From NCBI RefSeq assembly GCF_001713395.1, contig NZ_CP016450.1, forward strand, positions 1,736,001 to 1,800,000: DNA of 64,000 nucleotides. Reading direction: 5' to 3'. Position 1 is the first letter of the stretch. Each line of letters begins with the position of its first letter. Under the pieces are notes generated by a model that had not been told where the DNA came from, ran no database searches, and was given only the letters and a program-made list of their open reading frames with translations. The DNA is from Sinorhizobium sp. RAC02. Its GTDB lineage: Bacteria > Pseudomonadota > Alphaproteobacteria > Rhizobiales > Rhizobiaceae. The position numbers were made by a program, and so were the translations under genes. Positions 8,239 through 17,883 of this stretch are shown piece by piece.

Positions 8239-8738
8239 GAAAGTCTTTGCTGATCGCGCTGCCGCTCGTTCTTCTTCTCGCGGCTTGCCAGCGCGAGACG
8301 GGGCCGGATCCGCTGAAGCTCACCGGAAAGATGTTCGTCTTCAACTACCGTCTCGCCTATGCGACTTATCTCGTCACCCTGGAACAGACCGAACCCCTGC
8401 CGGAAGGCTCCGTCGTGAAGGCCGAATTCGAGAACCCGGCCGGCGGTGCGCCGCTGACACTGGAGCGCAAGATTTTCCCCAACCTGCCAAGGGTCGTGCT
8501 GGAAAGCCCGGACATCACCTGTGTGAAAAAAGGCCCGCCCTATAAGGTCACTATCGCCGTTATCGGTCCCGACGGCGGCAGCCTGCAATCGCTGGAGACG
8601 CAGGTGACCTCCAGCGCCGACCAGAGCATCCTGCCAGCCAAGGCGCTCGTCGTCGGCCCCGGCTACGAGAAAAATCCGGAGGTCTTCAAGGACGGCAGGG
8701 CGCCGGAGCATTTTGAAATGTCTACCTGCCCAACCTAA
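8235..8738 (+). CDS. Putative lipoprotein of unknown function
   Basis: 167-residue protein with a clear lipoprotein signal: MRKSLLIALPLVLLLAAC, lipidated cysteine at residue 18. The mature part is beta-rich and has a pair of cysteines (TCVKKG and the C-terminal STCPT). I do not recognise the family. The ATG overlaps the CGNR gene's stop (ATGA), so the two are probably coexpressed; a longer in-frame start would lie inside the CGNR gene. A role at the envelope is inferred only from the signal. Confidence 0.75.
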   Translation: MRKSLLIALPLVLLLAACQRETGPDPLKLTGKMFVFNYRLAYATYLVTLEQTEPLPEGSVVKAEFENPAGGAPLTLERKIFPNLPRVVLESPDITCVKKGPPYKVTIAVIGPDGGSLQSLETQVTSSADQSILPAKALVVGPGYEKNPEVFKDGRAPEHFEMSTCPT

Positions 8739-8815
8739 TGAATATTGGGCCTGACGAATATTCGGCAAAGCTCACGCGTCCCGTCTGAAACGGTTCCGAC
8801 CGGGAGGATACACGC

Positions 8816-10231
8816 ATGAGGTTGCTGCCTGCTCTGGCGATCGGTCTCTTCTTGCTGCCACTGGGTGTCCGGGCCGAAGAACCGCCCGCCTGCCCGGCAA
8901 GAGCCGCAATCCTGATGCTTGCGGACACGGTGCTCATCGACCGGCAGAAACTGTCGCGGCTGAAAGCACGAGGCGTGGGGGCCGAGGCAGCCTACCTCAA
9001 GATCCGCTATGGCGGCCTTGCCATGGACGCGGCAGCTAAACTCGCCCATGGCCTCAGCGATGCCGGTGTGCGCGAGGCGGCCGATCTCGCCGGCGCCATC
9101 GATGCCGTGCGGGGCGGTTTCGATGCGGTATCGAAGGATGCCGGCGACCCCGCCCAACTCGGGGCGCAGATCTCGACCCTGCGCGCGATCCTCCAGCATG
9201 GCGACGGGGAGAAACTGCTGGCCATGATTGCCGCCCTACCGGCCGAGAGGCAAATCCGCATCAGCCAGCCGATCGTACCGGCGATCGTGGACTGGCCGGA
9301 TGAACAGAAGGCCGCCCTTGCCGCATCGGCGGGTCGCCATGGCCTGTTCTTCCTCCAGGCCGGGCTCGTTGCGATGCAGCGCGACCGCACCGCCTGGTCC
9401 ACCTTCGTGGCCGGCTTCGCGCAACCGGCGAAACTGCGGGATCTGACGCAGGTATGGAGCTGGGCGCCTGCCTTGGTGGGTAACATGGCCTTGCCGCGCG
9501 TTCCGGTGCTGGATGCAGCATCCGAAGCCATGCGGCGAAACATCCATATCATATCGATCGCCGCGGCCCGGGAACCGGAACGCGATTTCCTCATGACCCA
9601 TCTCAACCAGTCCGGCGACGTCGCCGCCACGGTGAAAGCGGCACAAGCTCTTATCGCGGACATCGATACCGGGCGCATCAAGCCGGACGACACGCTCGAT
9701 GCGGCCTGGCTGACGGCATACCGCGCACTCCGGGCAGCCTCGGAAAACACCGACGCGCTCGATGAGGGGCTCGCGAGCATCCCCTTTTATGGCGTGCGCT
9801 CCCAGCGTCCGTCCGGTGATGTTTCGGTGCGTGACATGATCGACCGGCTGATTGCGATCGAGACGCTCACCCCCTTTGTAAAGGGTGACGCCGACGCCGT
9901 ACCGGATATGCCGGCAGAGCTGAGCGCGAAATTTCGAACGGAATGGCCACTCTGGCTGGAACTGGCCGGGGCCTTGAAAACCGCACCGCTGGCAGCTTTC
10001 GCAAAGGACGCCGGCAAGGCGCCCGTCGTCGCCGAACTGCTGTTTGCAGCCGGCGATCCTGCGCGGCTTGCCGATTTCGTTCTCACCACGGAGCCGGTGG
10101 AGATCAGGCTGGCGTTGGCAACGGATCTTGCCATGCGGCTCGATCGAACCTGCGCGAGCGTCCTGCATCATCCGGCGGAGGCGATGCTGCTGTCCGGCCA
10201 ACCGATCTTCAAGTTCGATCCCGCACAATGA
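8816..10231 (+). CDS. Exported protein of unknown function
   Basis: 471-residue protein with an N-terminal signal peptide (MRLLPALAIGLFLLPLG, probable cleavage after VRAEE), then a long alanine/leucine-rich, mostly helical region without any motif I recognise. Cysteines are few (a C near residue 24 and one near the C-terminus). It starts 77 bases after the lipoprotein gene on the same strand and has GGGAGG close to its ATG. A periplasmic location is inferred from the signal. It may be a rhizobial conserved hypothetical. Confidence 0.72.
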   Translation: MRLLPALAIGLFLLPLGVRAEEPPACPARAAILMLADTVLIDRQKLSRLKARGVGAEAAYLKIRYGGLAMDAAAKLAHGLSDAGVREAADLAGAIDAVRGGFDAVSKDAGDPAQLGAQISTLRAILQHGDGEKLLAMIAALPAERQIRISQPIVPAIVDWPDEQKAALAASAGRHGLFFLQAGLVAMQRDRTAWSTFVAGFAQPAKLRDLTQVWSWAPALVGNMALPRVPVLDAASEAMRRNIHIISIAAAREPERDFLMTHLNQSGDVAATVKAAQALIADIDTGRIKPDDTLDAAWLTAYRALRAASENTDALDEGLASIPFYGVRSQRPSGDVSVRDMIDRLIAIETLTPFVKGDADAVPDMPAELSAKFRTEWPLWLELAGALKTAPLAAFAKDAGKAPVVAELLFAAGDPARLADFVLTTEPVEIRLALATDLAMRLDRTCASVLHHPAEAMLLSGQPIFKFDPAQ

Positions 10232-10260
10232 AAAACCGGAGCCTTGCGGCCCCGGCTCCA
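10231..10260 (-). terminator. Probable ndk terminator
   Basis: On the minus strand a GGAGCC...GGCTCC stem with a GC-rich loop is followed by GGTTTTT, about 43 bases past the ndk stop. It abuts the stop codon of the convergent exported-protein gene, so it may serve both directions. Confidence 0.5.
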
Positions 10261-10302
10261 GAATCATTTCAATGCGTTCCGACCGTGGCCGGACAATCCG
10301 AT

Positions 10303-10725
10303 TCAGCCGACGATTTCGGTGTCGGAGAACCAGTACTTGATTTCCTGGGCAGCGGTTTCCGGAGCGTCGGAACCGTGAACCGAGTTTTCGCCGATCGACA
10401 GCGCATGCGTCTTGCGGATCGTGCCTTCGTCGGCGTTGGCCGGGTTGGTGGCGCCCATGATTTCGCGGTTCTTGAGGATCGCGTTCTCGCCTTCGAGAAC
10501 CTGGACGATCGTCGGGCCGGAGGTCATGCCTTCAACCAGTTCGCCGAAGAACGGGCGTTCCTTGTGAACGGCGTAGAAACCTTCGGCTTCGCGCGTGCTC
10601 ATCCAGACGCGCTTGGAAGCAACGACGCGGAGGCCTGCATCTTCGAGCATCTTGGTGATGGCGCCGGTCAGGTTGCGCTTCGTTGCGTCCGGCTTGATCA
10701 TCGAAAAGGTGCGTTCAATCGCCAT
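10303..10725 (-). CDS. ndk: Nucleoside diphosphate kinase
   Basis: Cytoplasmic enzyme that transfers the gamma-phosphate of ATP to NDPs through a phosphohistidine. 140 residues, the standard length. Seen: [18 protein letters not shown] at the start, [17 protein letters not shown] in the middle, and the active-site segment [15 protein letters not shown] with the catalytic His near residue 117. I chose the start just before the conserved [10 protein letters not shown]; an in-frame extension to 10815 has no family counterpart. Confidence 0.97.
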   Translation of the reverse strand: MAIERTFSMIKPDATKRNLTGAITKMLEDAGLRVVASKRVWMSTREAEGFYAVHKERPFFGELVEGMTSGPTIVQVLEGENAILKNREIMGATNPANADEGTIRKTHALSIGENSVHGSDAPETAAQEIKYWFSDTEIVG

Positions 10726-10831
10726 TTTCACATTTCCCTTGGTTTTGTCCGGTGAAAGTGGCGGTTCCATAGCCGCCAACGCCCGGCAAAACAAGGGGGG
10801 AGCGGTGATTGGCAATGTCAGGGGTAAAGTT

Positions 10832-11521
10832 TCACGCAGCCGTCACACGATGGCCGACGCCATCGTGCAGATCGAGGCAGCGGCGGAACCAGTCCGCCAC
10901 CGGGTCATCCTCGGCGAGCACGCTGGTGCCTGCCGTGGTGCGCAGCCATTGCAGCGCGCCAAAGACGATGTAGTCCGGGAAAAGCGGGCTTTCGCCACCG
11001 ATGAAGGGCTGGATCTTCAGCATGTTGCGCAATGGTTGGAGTTTTTTGGCAAAATCCGCGATCTCCGCCTTGCCGGCAGCGGCGATGTCCTCGAGCGAGG
11101 CGCCGAGGCGCTCCTCCCGGCTCCGACGGAAGTACGCCTGGTCCGTCGGGCCGAGCAGATTGTGGATGTCGAGGATGGCGATGCGGGTGATGGCCATGTG
11201 CAGGGTCGATTGCGACCAGTTCTCGATGAAACGGGCCATCGCCTTGCCGCCTTCACCGCCGAACAGCGACGGCCGGTCGGGATAGGCCTCGTCGAGATAG
11301 AGCGCGATGGCAAAACTGTCGTGTACCAGCCGCTCGCCGTCGCGCAGCAGCGGCACCGTCGCCGCGCCGCCGCCCTCGATGGCCGGGATCTCGGTGAAGC
11401 AGACCGGCACTGTCTCGTAGTCGAGGCCCTTGTGCGCAAGCGACATCACCGTCTTCCAGACATGGGGTGAAAACTGGCGTGTCCTGTCGGCGCCGGAGAG
11501 CGCATAGAGCAGTCGGGTCAT
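10832..11521 (-). CDS. Glutathione S-transferase family protein (beta-etherase-like)
   Basis: 229-residue GST-fold protein. The N-terminal domain has [20 protein letters not shown] near residues 17-36, ATVPLLRDG with the cis-proline, and [15 protein letters not shown] with the glutathione-binding DS pair. The FSPHxWKxxMxLxHKGL pattern is like LigE/LigF-type and related fungal GSTs rather than the GST at 0.8 kb. It starts about 130 bases from the divergent DinB gene. A detoxification or ether-cleaving role is possible; substrate unknown. Confidence 0.86.
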   Translation of the reverse strand: MTRLLYALSGADRTRQFSPHVWKTVMSLAHKGLDYETVPVCFTEIPAIEGGGAATVPLLRDGERLVHDSFAIALYLDEAYPDRPSLFGGEGGKAMARFIENWSQSTLHMAITRIAILDIHNLLGPTDQAYFRRSREERLGASLEDIAAAGKAEIADFAKKLQPLRNMLKIQPFIGGESPLFPDYIVFGALQWLRTTAGTSVLAEDDPVADWFRRCLDLHDGVGHRVTAA

Positions 11522-11652
11522 CAGGGCCTCTTCATTTGCTTTCGTCTATTGAAAAGCAGCGCGGCCGACTGTGCAAATCAGATAATTTCATGGATGACAT
11601 TCACGCCGCCGATGCGGGTTTCCGCTATGGTCCAGCGATCAGGGAGACCTCA

Positions 11653-12165
11653 ATGCGCGACCACTACCGCCTGCTTGCCGCCTACAATGCCTGGGCCAAC
11701 CGCGTCCTCTACGAAGAAGTCGGCAAGCTCGACGATGCCGCCTATCGCCAGAATCTCGGCGCGTTCTTCGGCTCGCTGCACCGTACGCTGAACCATCTGC
11801 TGACCGCAGACCGTATCTGGATGAAGCGTTTTACCGGGGAAGGCGATGCGCCCAGCAGCCTCGACACCATCCTGCACGAGGATTTCGCGGGCCTGCAGGC
11901 GGCGCGGCAGGTGGAGGATGCGCGGCTGTCAGCCTTTGCCGATTCGCTGACGGAGGAAAGGATCGCGGCCGATTTCACCTACAGCCCGCTCACCAACCCG
12001 GCGATCGTTCGCCATCCGCTCGGCCCGGCGCTGGCGCATCTCTTCAACCACCAGACCCACCATCGGGGTCAGTGTCATGGCATGCTGACGGCGGTCGGCG
12101 GCCCAAGCATTACGCTGGACCTGATCTATTTCGCCCGCACCGAGGGCGCGGCTTTCCTGAAATAG
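11653..12165 (+). CDS. DinB family protein
   Basis: 170-residue four-helix-bundle protein of the DinB/YfiT superfamily, small metal-dependent enzymes (thiol transferases, S-transferases). Seen: HYRLLAAYNAWANRVLY at the start and a metal triad made of His48 (LNHLL) and His133/His137 (HxxxH in FNHQTHHRG). AGGGAG lies eight bases before the chosen ATG; an upstream in-frame extension is not protein-like. The reaction cannot be inferred. A separate divergent promoter is likely, shared with the GST. Confidence 0.9.
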   Translation: MRDHYRLLAAYNAWANRVLYEEVGKLDDAAYRQNLGAFFGSLHRTLNHLLTADRIWMKRFTGEGDAPSSLDTILHEDFAGLQAARQVEDARLSAFADSLTEERIAADFTYSPLTNPAIVRHPLGPALAHLFNHQTHHRGQCHGMLTAVGGPSITLDLIYFARTEGAAFLK

Positions 12166-12202
12166 GACCAGCCGAAAGGTCGTATGCTGTCTCGTCTGTC
12201 GA

Positions 12203-12439
12203 CTATCGTCTCGGCAGCATGGCGCGACCGGCATTGCGGATGGACAGGGCCGAGTCGGCCATCTGGGCAATCAGCCCGGCTTCCATGGCGGCGGCCAGGG
12301 CGTCCTTGTATTCCTGGCCGGCAAGGCCGTGCTTCTTGGAATGGCTTTCGACGGCACCGCGCGTGGCAGTCGGGGAAATTCCGTAGCGCGGATTGTGGAA
12401 AGCATTGACGATGATCTGGTTCTTCTCGTCGGGGGTCAT
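12203..12439 (-). CDS. Small conserved-looking protein of unknown function
   Basis: 78-residue protein starting MTPDEKNQIIVNAFHNPRYG, with no signal or membrane segment and a helical, charged composition. GGAG lies eight bases before the ATG on the minus strand, which supports translation. Codon use resembles its neighbours. It ends 37 bases from the convergent DinB gene. I do not recognise a domain. Confidence 0.6.
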   Translation of the reverse strand: MTPDEKNQIIVNAFHNPRYGISPTATRGAVESHSKKHGLAGQEYKDALAAAMEAGLIAQMADSALSIRNAGRAMLPRR

Positions 12440-12613
12440 GGGTCGCTCTCCAGTGATGTTTCCGTCGTGCTACTCCAATGTGGGCCAGGTAGATAGGGCC
12501 AAAACCCTCAATCTCTCGCCCCAACCACGAACAAAGACGGAACTTCCGCCTCCAGACGGTGAAAAAGCCGTGATTGCGGCCACCCTGCACCGCGCGCCGA
12601 TGATTCTTCACGC

Positions 12614-12668
12614 GCAACCGAAAGTACAACACCCCCTAAATTTTAGGGCGAGTGGTACTTCCGGTTCC
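12614..12668. repeat. 55-bp imperfect palindrome
   Basis: Pairing the two halves around base 12641 gives 22 matched positions out of 27. The core, ccctaaa/tttaggg (12634-12648), is perfect around one base. The outer arms (12614-12627 and 12655-12668) match at 12 of 14 positions and include aagtac/gtactt. It lies between two divergent small genes, about 175 bases before one and 170 before the other. It could be a compound operator or a transcribed hairpin. The rest of 12440-12836 shows nothing else I can support. Confidence 0.6.
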
Positions 12669-12836
12669 TGCAATAGGAGTGATACAGTCGCATGATATGG
12701 AAGCGCTCGGCATCGATCTTGGGGGCTGCTTCGTCCTGTTACCAAAGTGACAGGCACGGGCGATCGGTGATGAGATAGTCGCTGCCATTGGGGCTAACGC
12801 CGAACGGCGCCGGCCTCACCTGAGAGAGGAAAAACA

Positions 12837-13133
12837 ATGGCAAGAACGACCGAAGAGTGGGCAGCCCTGCTCGGCAGTACGCTTTGCAAGATGGCACGGG
12901 TCTACGGCACCGATGCCCCGAATGCCTATCTGCCGGAGGAGTGCTATCCGGTAATCGAGAAGACCTTCGAGGTGGCGCTGAAGGAGGCGCGCGCCGAGGG
13001 CTATGCGGCCGCCATGCGCGAGCTTCAGCAGAACCGCGCGCCGCGCACCAAGGAGCCTGCCCGGGAGCCTGCGCGCGCAACGATGATCGGGCAGATGATG
13101 CGGGTCATCCCGCTCGCCCGCCGGACGGCCTGA
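12837..13133 (+). CDS. Small protein of unknown function
   Basis: 98-residue protein starting MARTTEEWAALLGSTLCKMA, with a helical, charged middle (VIEKTFEVALKEARAEGYAA) and a basic C-terminus rich in Arg and Pro. GAGAGAGGAAAAACA directly before the ATG is a good ribosome binding site. No domain recognised, no membrane segment. It is single and is followed by about 185 bases without a gene. Confidence 0.65.
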   Translation: MARTTEEWAALLGSTLCKMARVYGTDAPNAYLPEECYPVIEKTFEVALKEARAEGYAAAMRELQQNRAPRTKEPAREPARATMIGQMMRVIPLARRTA

Positions 13134-13319
13134 CCAATCCTGGCGGCGGCAGGGATGCGCGCCGCCGCACGCCGGAGCGACAGGCGCCTTTGCGTTTTGT
13201 CCACTCCGGCTCAATCTTCTTTCAGCACACGCAAAATTAACCGCGCAATCCGATAGTTACGCCGATTGACTCAACCCGAGCGCACGCACCCGCCGCTGCG
13301 CTCCATGTAACGGCGTTTC

Positions 13320-14399
13320 ATGAGCAGCAAACCCACCTCCGCCCCGAAAGATCCGCAGGCGACCGTTCCGCCGATCACGGCGCGCATTGCGCATGTCATG
13401 GCCAATCTCGGCATTGCCGGGCTGCCGCGGAATTATGAACTGCTGTTCGAGGCGCTGAGCGGCAACGCCGGCGTCGCACGCGAGATCGCGGCACTCGGCA
13501 AGGCGCCGGAGCAGGCTGCGCTCGATTCGATTGCGCTGCGCCATTCGTTGCCGAGCCACAATGTGCTCGCCGCCGGCCAGGCCGCGGGCGAGGCCGTGCG
13601 GGTGCTCTCCGAAGTCGCGGAAACCACCGAGTCGAGCCGCCGGCAGCGCGCGGCCGCCATACAGGAACTGGAAGAGATCGCCGCGCGCATGGGCAAGGAT
13701 CCCGTGCTCGGCATTTCTGATTTCGCCAGTGACACGGTCCGCCTGCTATCCATCCTGCGCGATATTCTGGGCACCGACCGCTCCGCCGCAACGCGGATCG
13801 AAGACCTCCAAGCCCATCTCGACGGCCTGCGTTCCGGCCTCGCCGTCAGCCGCGAGGCGCTGACGCACGACCCGGTGACGGGCCTTGCCAACCACGCCGC
13901 GCTGCTCGGGCGGCTGAAAGTGTTTTTCCAGACCGAAGCCGCCGACGGCACGTCTGCCCTCCTCCTGTTCCGCGTCGAGCAATTGCGGGAATTCGCCGAG
14001 ACGCACCCGGCGGGTGCCGCCGAAAAGACGCTGAAACGGCTTGCCGCCATTTTCCGCCGCTCCGTCAAGAAGGACGATTTCGTCGCCCGCACCGGGCCGG
14101 ACCTGTTCTGTCTTTTGCTTTCCGATGTCAGCCGCGAGATTGCGGTCACCATCGCACGGCGCATCGCGGGCAGCGTTGCGGAAAAGCCGTTTCCCTTCAT
14201 GAACCGCGAGTTGCCTGCCGGCTTCCTCACGCTGACGGCCGGCATTTCCATGAGCGATTCGGCCAATTCACCGATGATGTTCTACGATCAGGCCGACCAG
14301 GCGCTCGCCTATGCCGCGGAGACGGACATTGCGTTGCGCATCTATTCCGCAGAGGTGGCAGATCGGGCTGGTCGCGGCTATCGCAATTCCGCCGCCTGA
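13320..14399 (+). CDS. GGDEF-family protein with degenerate active site
   Basis: 359-residue soluble protein. Residues 1-175 are helical and unrecognised; residues 176-350 are a GGDEF domain, introduced by LTHDPVTGLANHAALLGRL (DPVTGLAN at 184-191). The catalytic motif that should read GGDEF is GPDLF at 259-263 (in ARTGPDLFCLLL). Known family rules require both glycines and the acidic fourth residue for c-di-GMP synthesis, so this protein is probably not a cyclase. The RxxD inhibitory site is also missing from its usual place upstream. Such proteins often bind GTP or c-di-GMP, or partner other proteins. No phosphodiesterase or receiver domain adjoins it. Confidence 0.87.
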   Translation: MSSKPTSAPKDPQATVPPITARIAHVMANLGIAGLPRNYELLFEALSGNAGVAREIAALGKAPEQAALDSIALRHSLPSHNVLAAGQAAGEAVRVLSEVAETTESSRRQRAAAIQELEEIAARMGKDPVLGISDFASDTVRLLSILRDILGTDRSAATRIEDLQAHLDGLRSGLAVSREALTHDPVTGLANHAALLGRLKVFFQTEAADGTSALLLFRVEQLREFAETHPAGAAEKTLKRLAAIFRRSVKKDDFVARTGPDLFCLLLSDVSREIAVTIARRIAGSVAEKPFPFMNRELPAGFLTLTAGISMSDSANSPMMFYDQADQALAYAAETDIALRIYSAEVADRAGRGYRNSAA

Positions 14400-14498
14400 A
14401 GGCATGCCTTCGGGGGCCACCCGACCCCAGCCTTTTTGACGCGATTGCGGGCACAAAACCGCTTCGCACTTTTGCAGGAATTGCTCTATAGACCCGGC

Positions 14499-16388
14499 AT
14501 GATCACGATTTCCGGCCTCACCGCCCGCATTGCCGGGCGTCTCCTCATCGATAACGCATCCCTTTCGCTGCCGAGCGGCGTGAAGGTGGGTCTCGTCGGG
14601 CGCAACGGCACCGGCAAGTCCACGCTGTTTCGCATCATCACCGGCCAGCTTGCCTCCGAGGCCGGCAGCATCTCGCTGCCGAAGAATGCGCGCATCGGCC
14701 AGGTGGCACAGGAAGCGCCGGGCACGGACGAATCGCTGATCGAGATCGTGCTGGCCGCCGACAAGGAGCGCGCCGCCCTGCTGAAGGAAGCGGAAACCGC
14801 GACCGACCCGCACCGCATTGCCGAAATCCAGACGCGGCTCACCGATATCGGCGCCCATTCGGCCGAATCGCGGGCCGCAAGCATCCTTGCCGGCCTCGGT
14901 TTCGACCACGAGGCGCAGCAGCGGGCCGCCAAGAGCTTTTCGGGTGGCTGGCGCATGCGCGTGGCGCTGGCGGCCGTGCTATTTTCCGAGCCGGACCTGC
15001 TGCTTCTCGACGAACCGACCAACTATCTCGATCTCGAAGGCACGCTGTGGCTGGAAGACTATGTGCGGCGCTATCCGCACACCGTCATCATCATCAGCCA
15101 TGACCGCGACCTGCTCAACACCGCGGTCAACGCCATCGTGCATCTCGACCAGCAGAAGCTGACCTTCTATCGTGGCTCCTACGACCAGTTCGAGCGGCAG
15201 AAGGCCGAGAACGACGAACTTCAGATGAAGGCGAAGGCCAAGAACGAGGCCGCGCGCAAACATCTGCAAAGCTTCATCGACCGCTTCAAGGCGAAGGCCA
15301 CCAAGGCCAAGCAGGCGCAGAGCCGCGTCAAGGCGCTGGAGCGCATGGGCACGGTCGCCGCCGTCATCGAGACGCATGTGCAGCCGATCACCTTTCCGGA
15401 GCCGGAAAAGCAGCCCGCATCGCCGATCGTCGCCATCGAAGGCGGCGCCGTCGGCTACACGCCGGGCCAGCCGATCCTCAAGCAGATCAACCTGCGCATC
15501 GACAATGACGACCGCATCGCGCTGCTCGGCTCGAACGGCAACGGCAAGTCGACCTTCGCCAAGTTCATCTCGGGCCGGCTGGAGGCCGAATCGGGCACCG
15601 TCAAGCGGGCGCCAAGCCTCAAGATCGGCTTCTTCGCACAGCACCAGCTCGACGACCTCGTGCCCGAGCAGTCGCCCGTCGAACATGTGCGCCGGCTGAT
15701 GCCGGAGGCGCCGGAGGCCAAGGTGCGTGCGCGTGTGGCGCAGATGGGCCTTGCCACGGAAAAGATGTCCACACCCGCCAAGGACCTTTCCGGTGGCGAA
15801 AAGGCGCGCCTGCTGATGGGCCTTGCCGCCTTCGACGCGCCGAACCTGTTGATCCTCGACGAACCGACGAACCATCTCGACATCGACAGCCGCCGCGCGC
15901 TGATCGAGGCGCTGAACGATTACGAAGGCGCCGTCATCCTGATCTCGCATGACCGCCACCTCATCGAGGCGACCGTCGACCGGCTGTGGCTGGTCAACAA
16001 CGGCACGGTGAAGACCTTCGACGGCGACATGGAGGAGTATCGCAGCATTATCGTCCAGTCTGGCAAGAAGGACGACAAGGACAAGGCAGCCTCCAACGGC
16101 GGCGATACGGCCAACAAGGCGGACCAGCGCAAGGCCAATGCGGACCGGCGCGCCCAGTTCGCGCCGCTCAAGAAAAAGATCAACGAAATCGAATCGCTGA
16201 CGGCGAAACTGCACAAGCAGATTCAGCTTCTTGACGCAGAACTTGCGGACCCGGTGCTCTACGAAAAGAGCCCGGCGAAGGCCGCCGAGAAGGCAAAACT
16301 TCGCGCTATGGCCGTCGACAAGCTGAACGACGCCGAGGAGCAATGGCTGGAGCTGTCGGCCGAATACGAAGAGGCGATGGCCGGGTAA
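14499..16388 (+). CDS. ABC-F family ATP-binding protein
   Basis: Soluble protein with two fused ABC ATPase domains and no membrane part, of the ABC-F (Uup/EttA/YheS-like) group that acts on ribosomes. 629 residues. First domain: Walker A GRNGTGKST near 33-41, signature FSGGWRMR, Walker B LLLDEPTNYLD. Linker rich in Lys/Glu. Second domain: GSNGNGKST, LSGGEKARLL, LLILDEPTNHLD. A basic, coiled-coil C-terminal extension (KADQRKANADRRAQFAPLKK onwards) follows. The start MITISGLTAR gives the usual length; a longer frame runs to 14436. Single gene, about 100 bases after the GGDEF gene. Confidence 0.92.
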   Translation: MITISGLTARIAGRLLIDNASLSLPSGVKVGLVGRNGTGKSTLFRIITGQLASEAGSISLPKNARIGQVAQEAPGTDESLIEIVLAADKERAALLKEAETATDPHRIAEIQTRLTDIGAHSAESRAASILAGLGFDHEAQQRAAKSFSGGWRMRVALAAVLFSEPDLLLLDEPTNYLDLEGTLWLEDYVRRYPHTVIIISHDRDLLNTAVNAIVHLDQQKLTFYRGSYDQFERQKAENDELQMKAKAKNEAARKHLQSFIDRFKAKATKAKQAQSRVKALERMGTVAAVIETHVQPITFPEPEKQPASPIVAIEGGAVGYTPGQPILKQINLRIDNDDRIALLGSNGNGKSTFAKFISGRLEAESGTVKRAPSLKIGFFAQHQLDDLVPEQSPVEHVRRLMPEAPEAKVRARVAQMGLATEKMSTPAKDLSGGEKARLLMGLAAFDAPNLLILDEPTNHLDIDSRRALIEALNDYEGAVILISHDRHLIEATVDRLWLVNNGTVKTFDGDMEEYRSIIVQSGKKDDKDKAASNGGDTANKADQRKANADRRAQFAPLKKKINEIESLTAKLHKQIQLLDAELADPVLYEKSPAKAAEKAKLRAMAVDKLNDAEEQWLELSAEYEEAMAG

Positions 16389-16476
16389 TAAATCCCGCCC
16401 AGGCGCTATCGCGGCAGCGAAACCCGTCGCTCCAATTCAAGAAACGCACAAAAAACAGGCAGATAGCTGAAAACGC

Positions 16477-16500
16477 TCCCTAAGACGAAAGTCGTAGGGA
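16477..16500. promoter_or_regulatory. Operator-like inverted repeat before the TRAP transporter genes
   Basis: The arms tccctaagac and gtcgtaggga pair at nine of ten positions around gaaa. The site lies about 117 bases upstream of the TRAP binding-protein start, in an otherwise gene-free stretch of about 230 bases. Length and symmetry suit a dimeric regulator; it could also be a short transcribed hairpin. The regulator is unknown. Confidence 0.45.
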
Positions 16501-16556
16501 AGCCTTTGCCCGTTCTTTCCCTCCTTGGCTTGAAACCCCTAACCCGACATGATTAG

Positions 16557-17726
<1,170 letters not shown>

Positions 17727-17737
17727 GCTGGCATTCA

Positions 17738-17764
17738 GACGGCGGGATCCATGATCCCGCCGTC
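17738..17764 (+). terminator. Hairpin between TRAP binding-protein and permease genes
   Basis: A perfect 12-bp GC-rich stem (17738-17749 with 17753-17764) with loop cat is followed by ttcgttt. It lies 12 bases after the binding-protein stop. Such intercistronic hairpins commonly protect the upstream message or partly terminate, giving more binding protein than permease; that role is inferred. Confidence 0.65.
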
Positions 17765-17883
17765 TTCGTTTCATCCGGAGCAAAAATGCATCATTCTGCA
17801 GCGACTGTCGCGCATCAAGGACGCGAAGCGCTGCAGGCTCCGGCACCGGACAATCCGTTCATTGAAAACGGAGGGAGGGGAAC

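Noticed and set aside
14979..16343. 454-codon minus-strand frame opposite the ABC-F gene
   Set aside because: Shadow of a real gene; the opposite strand holds all Walker and signature motifs.
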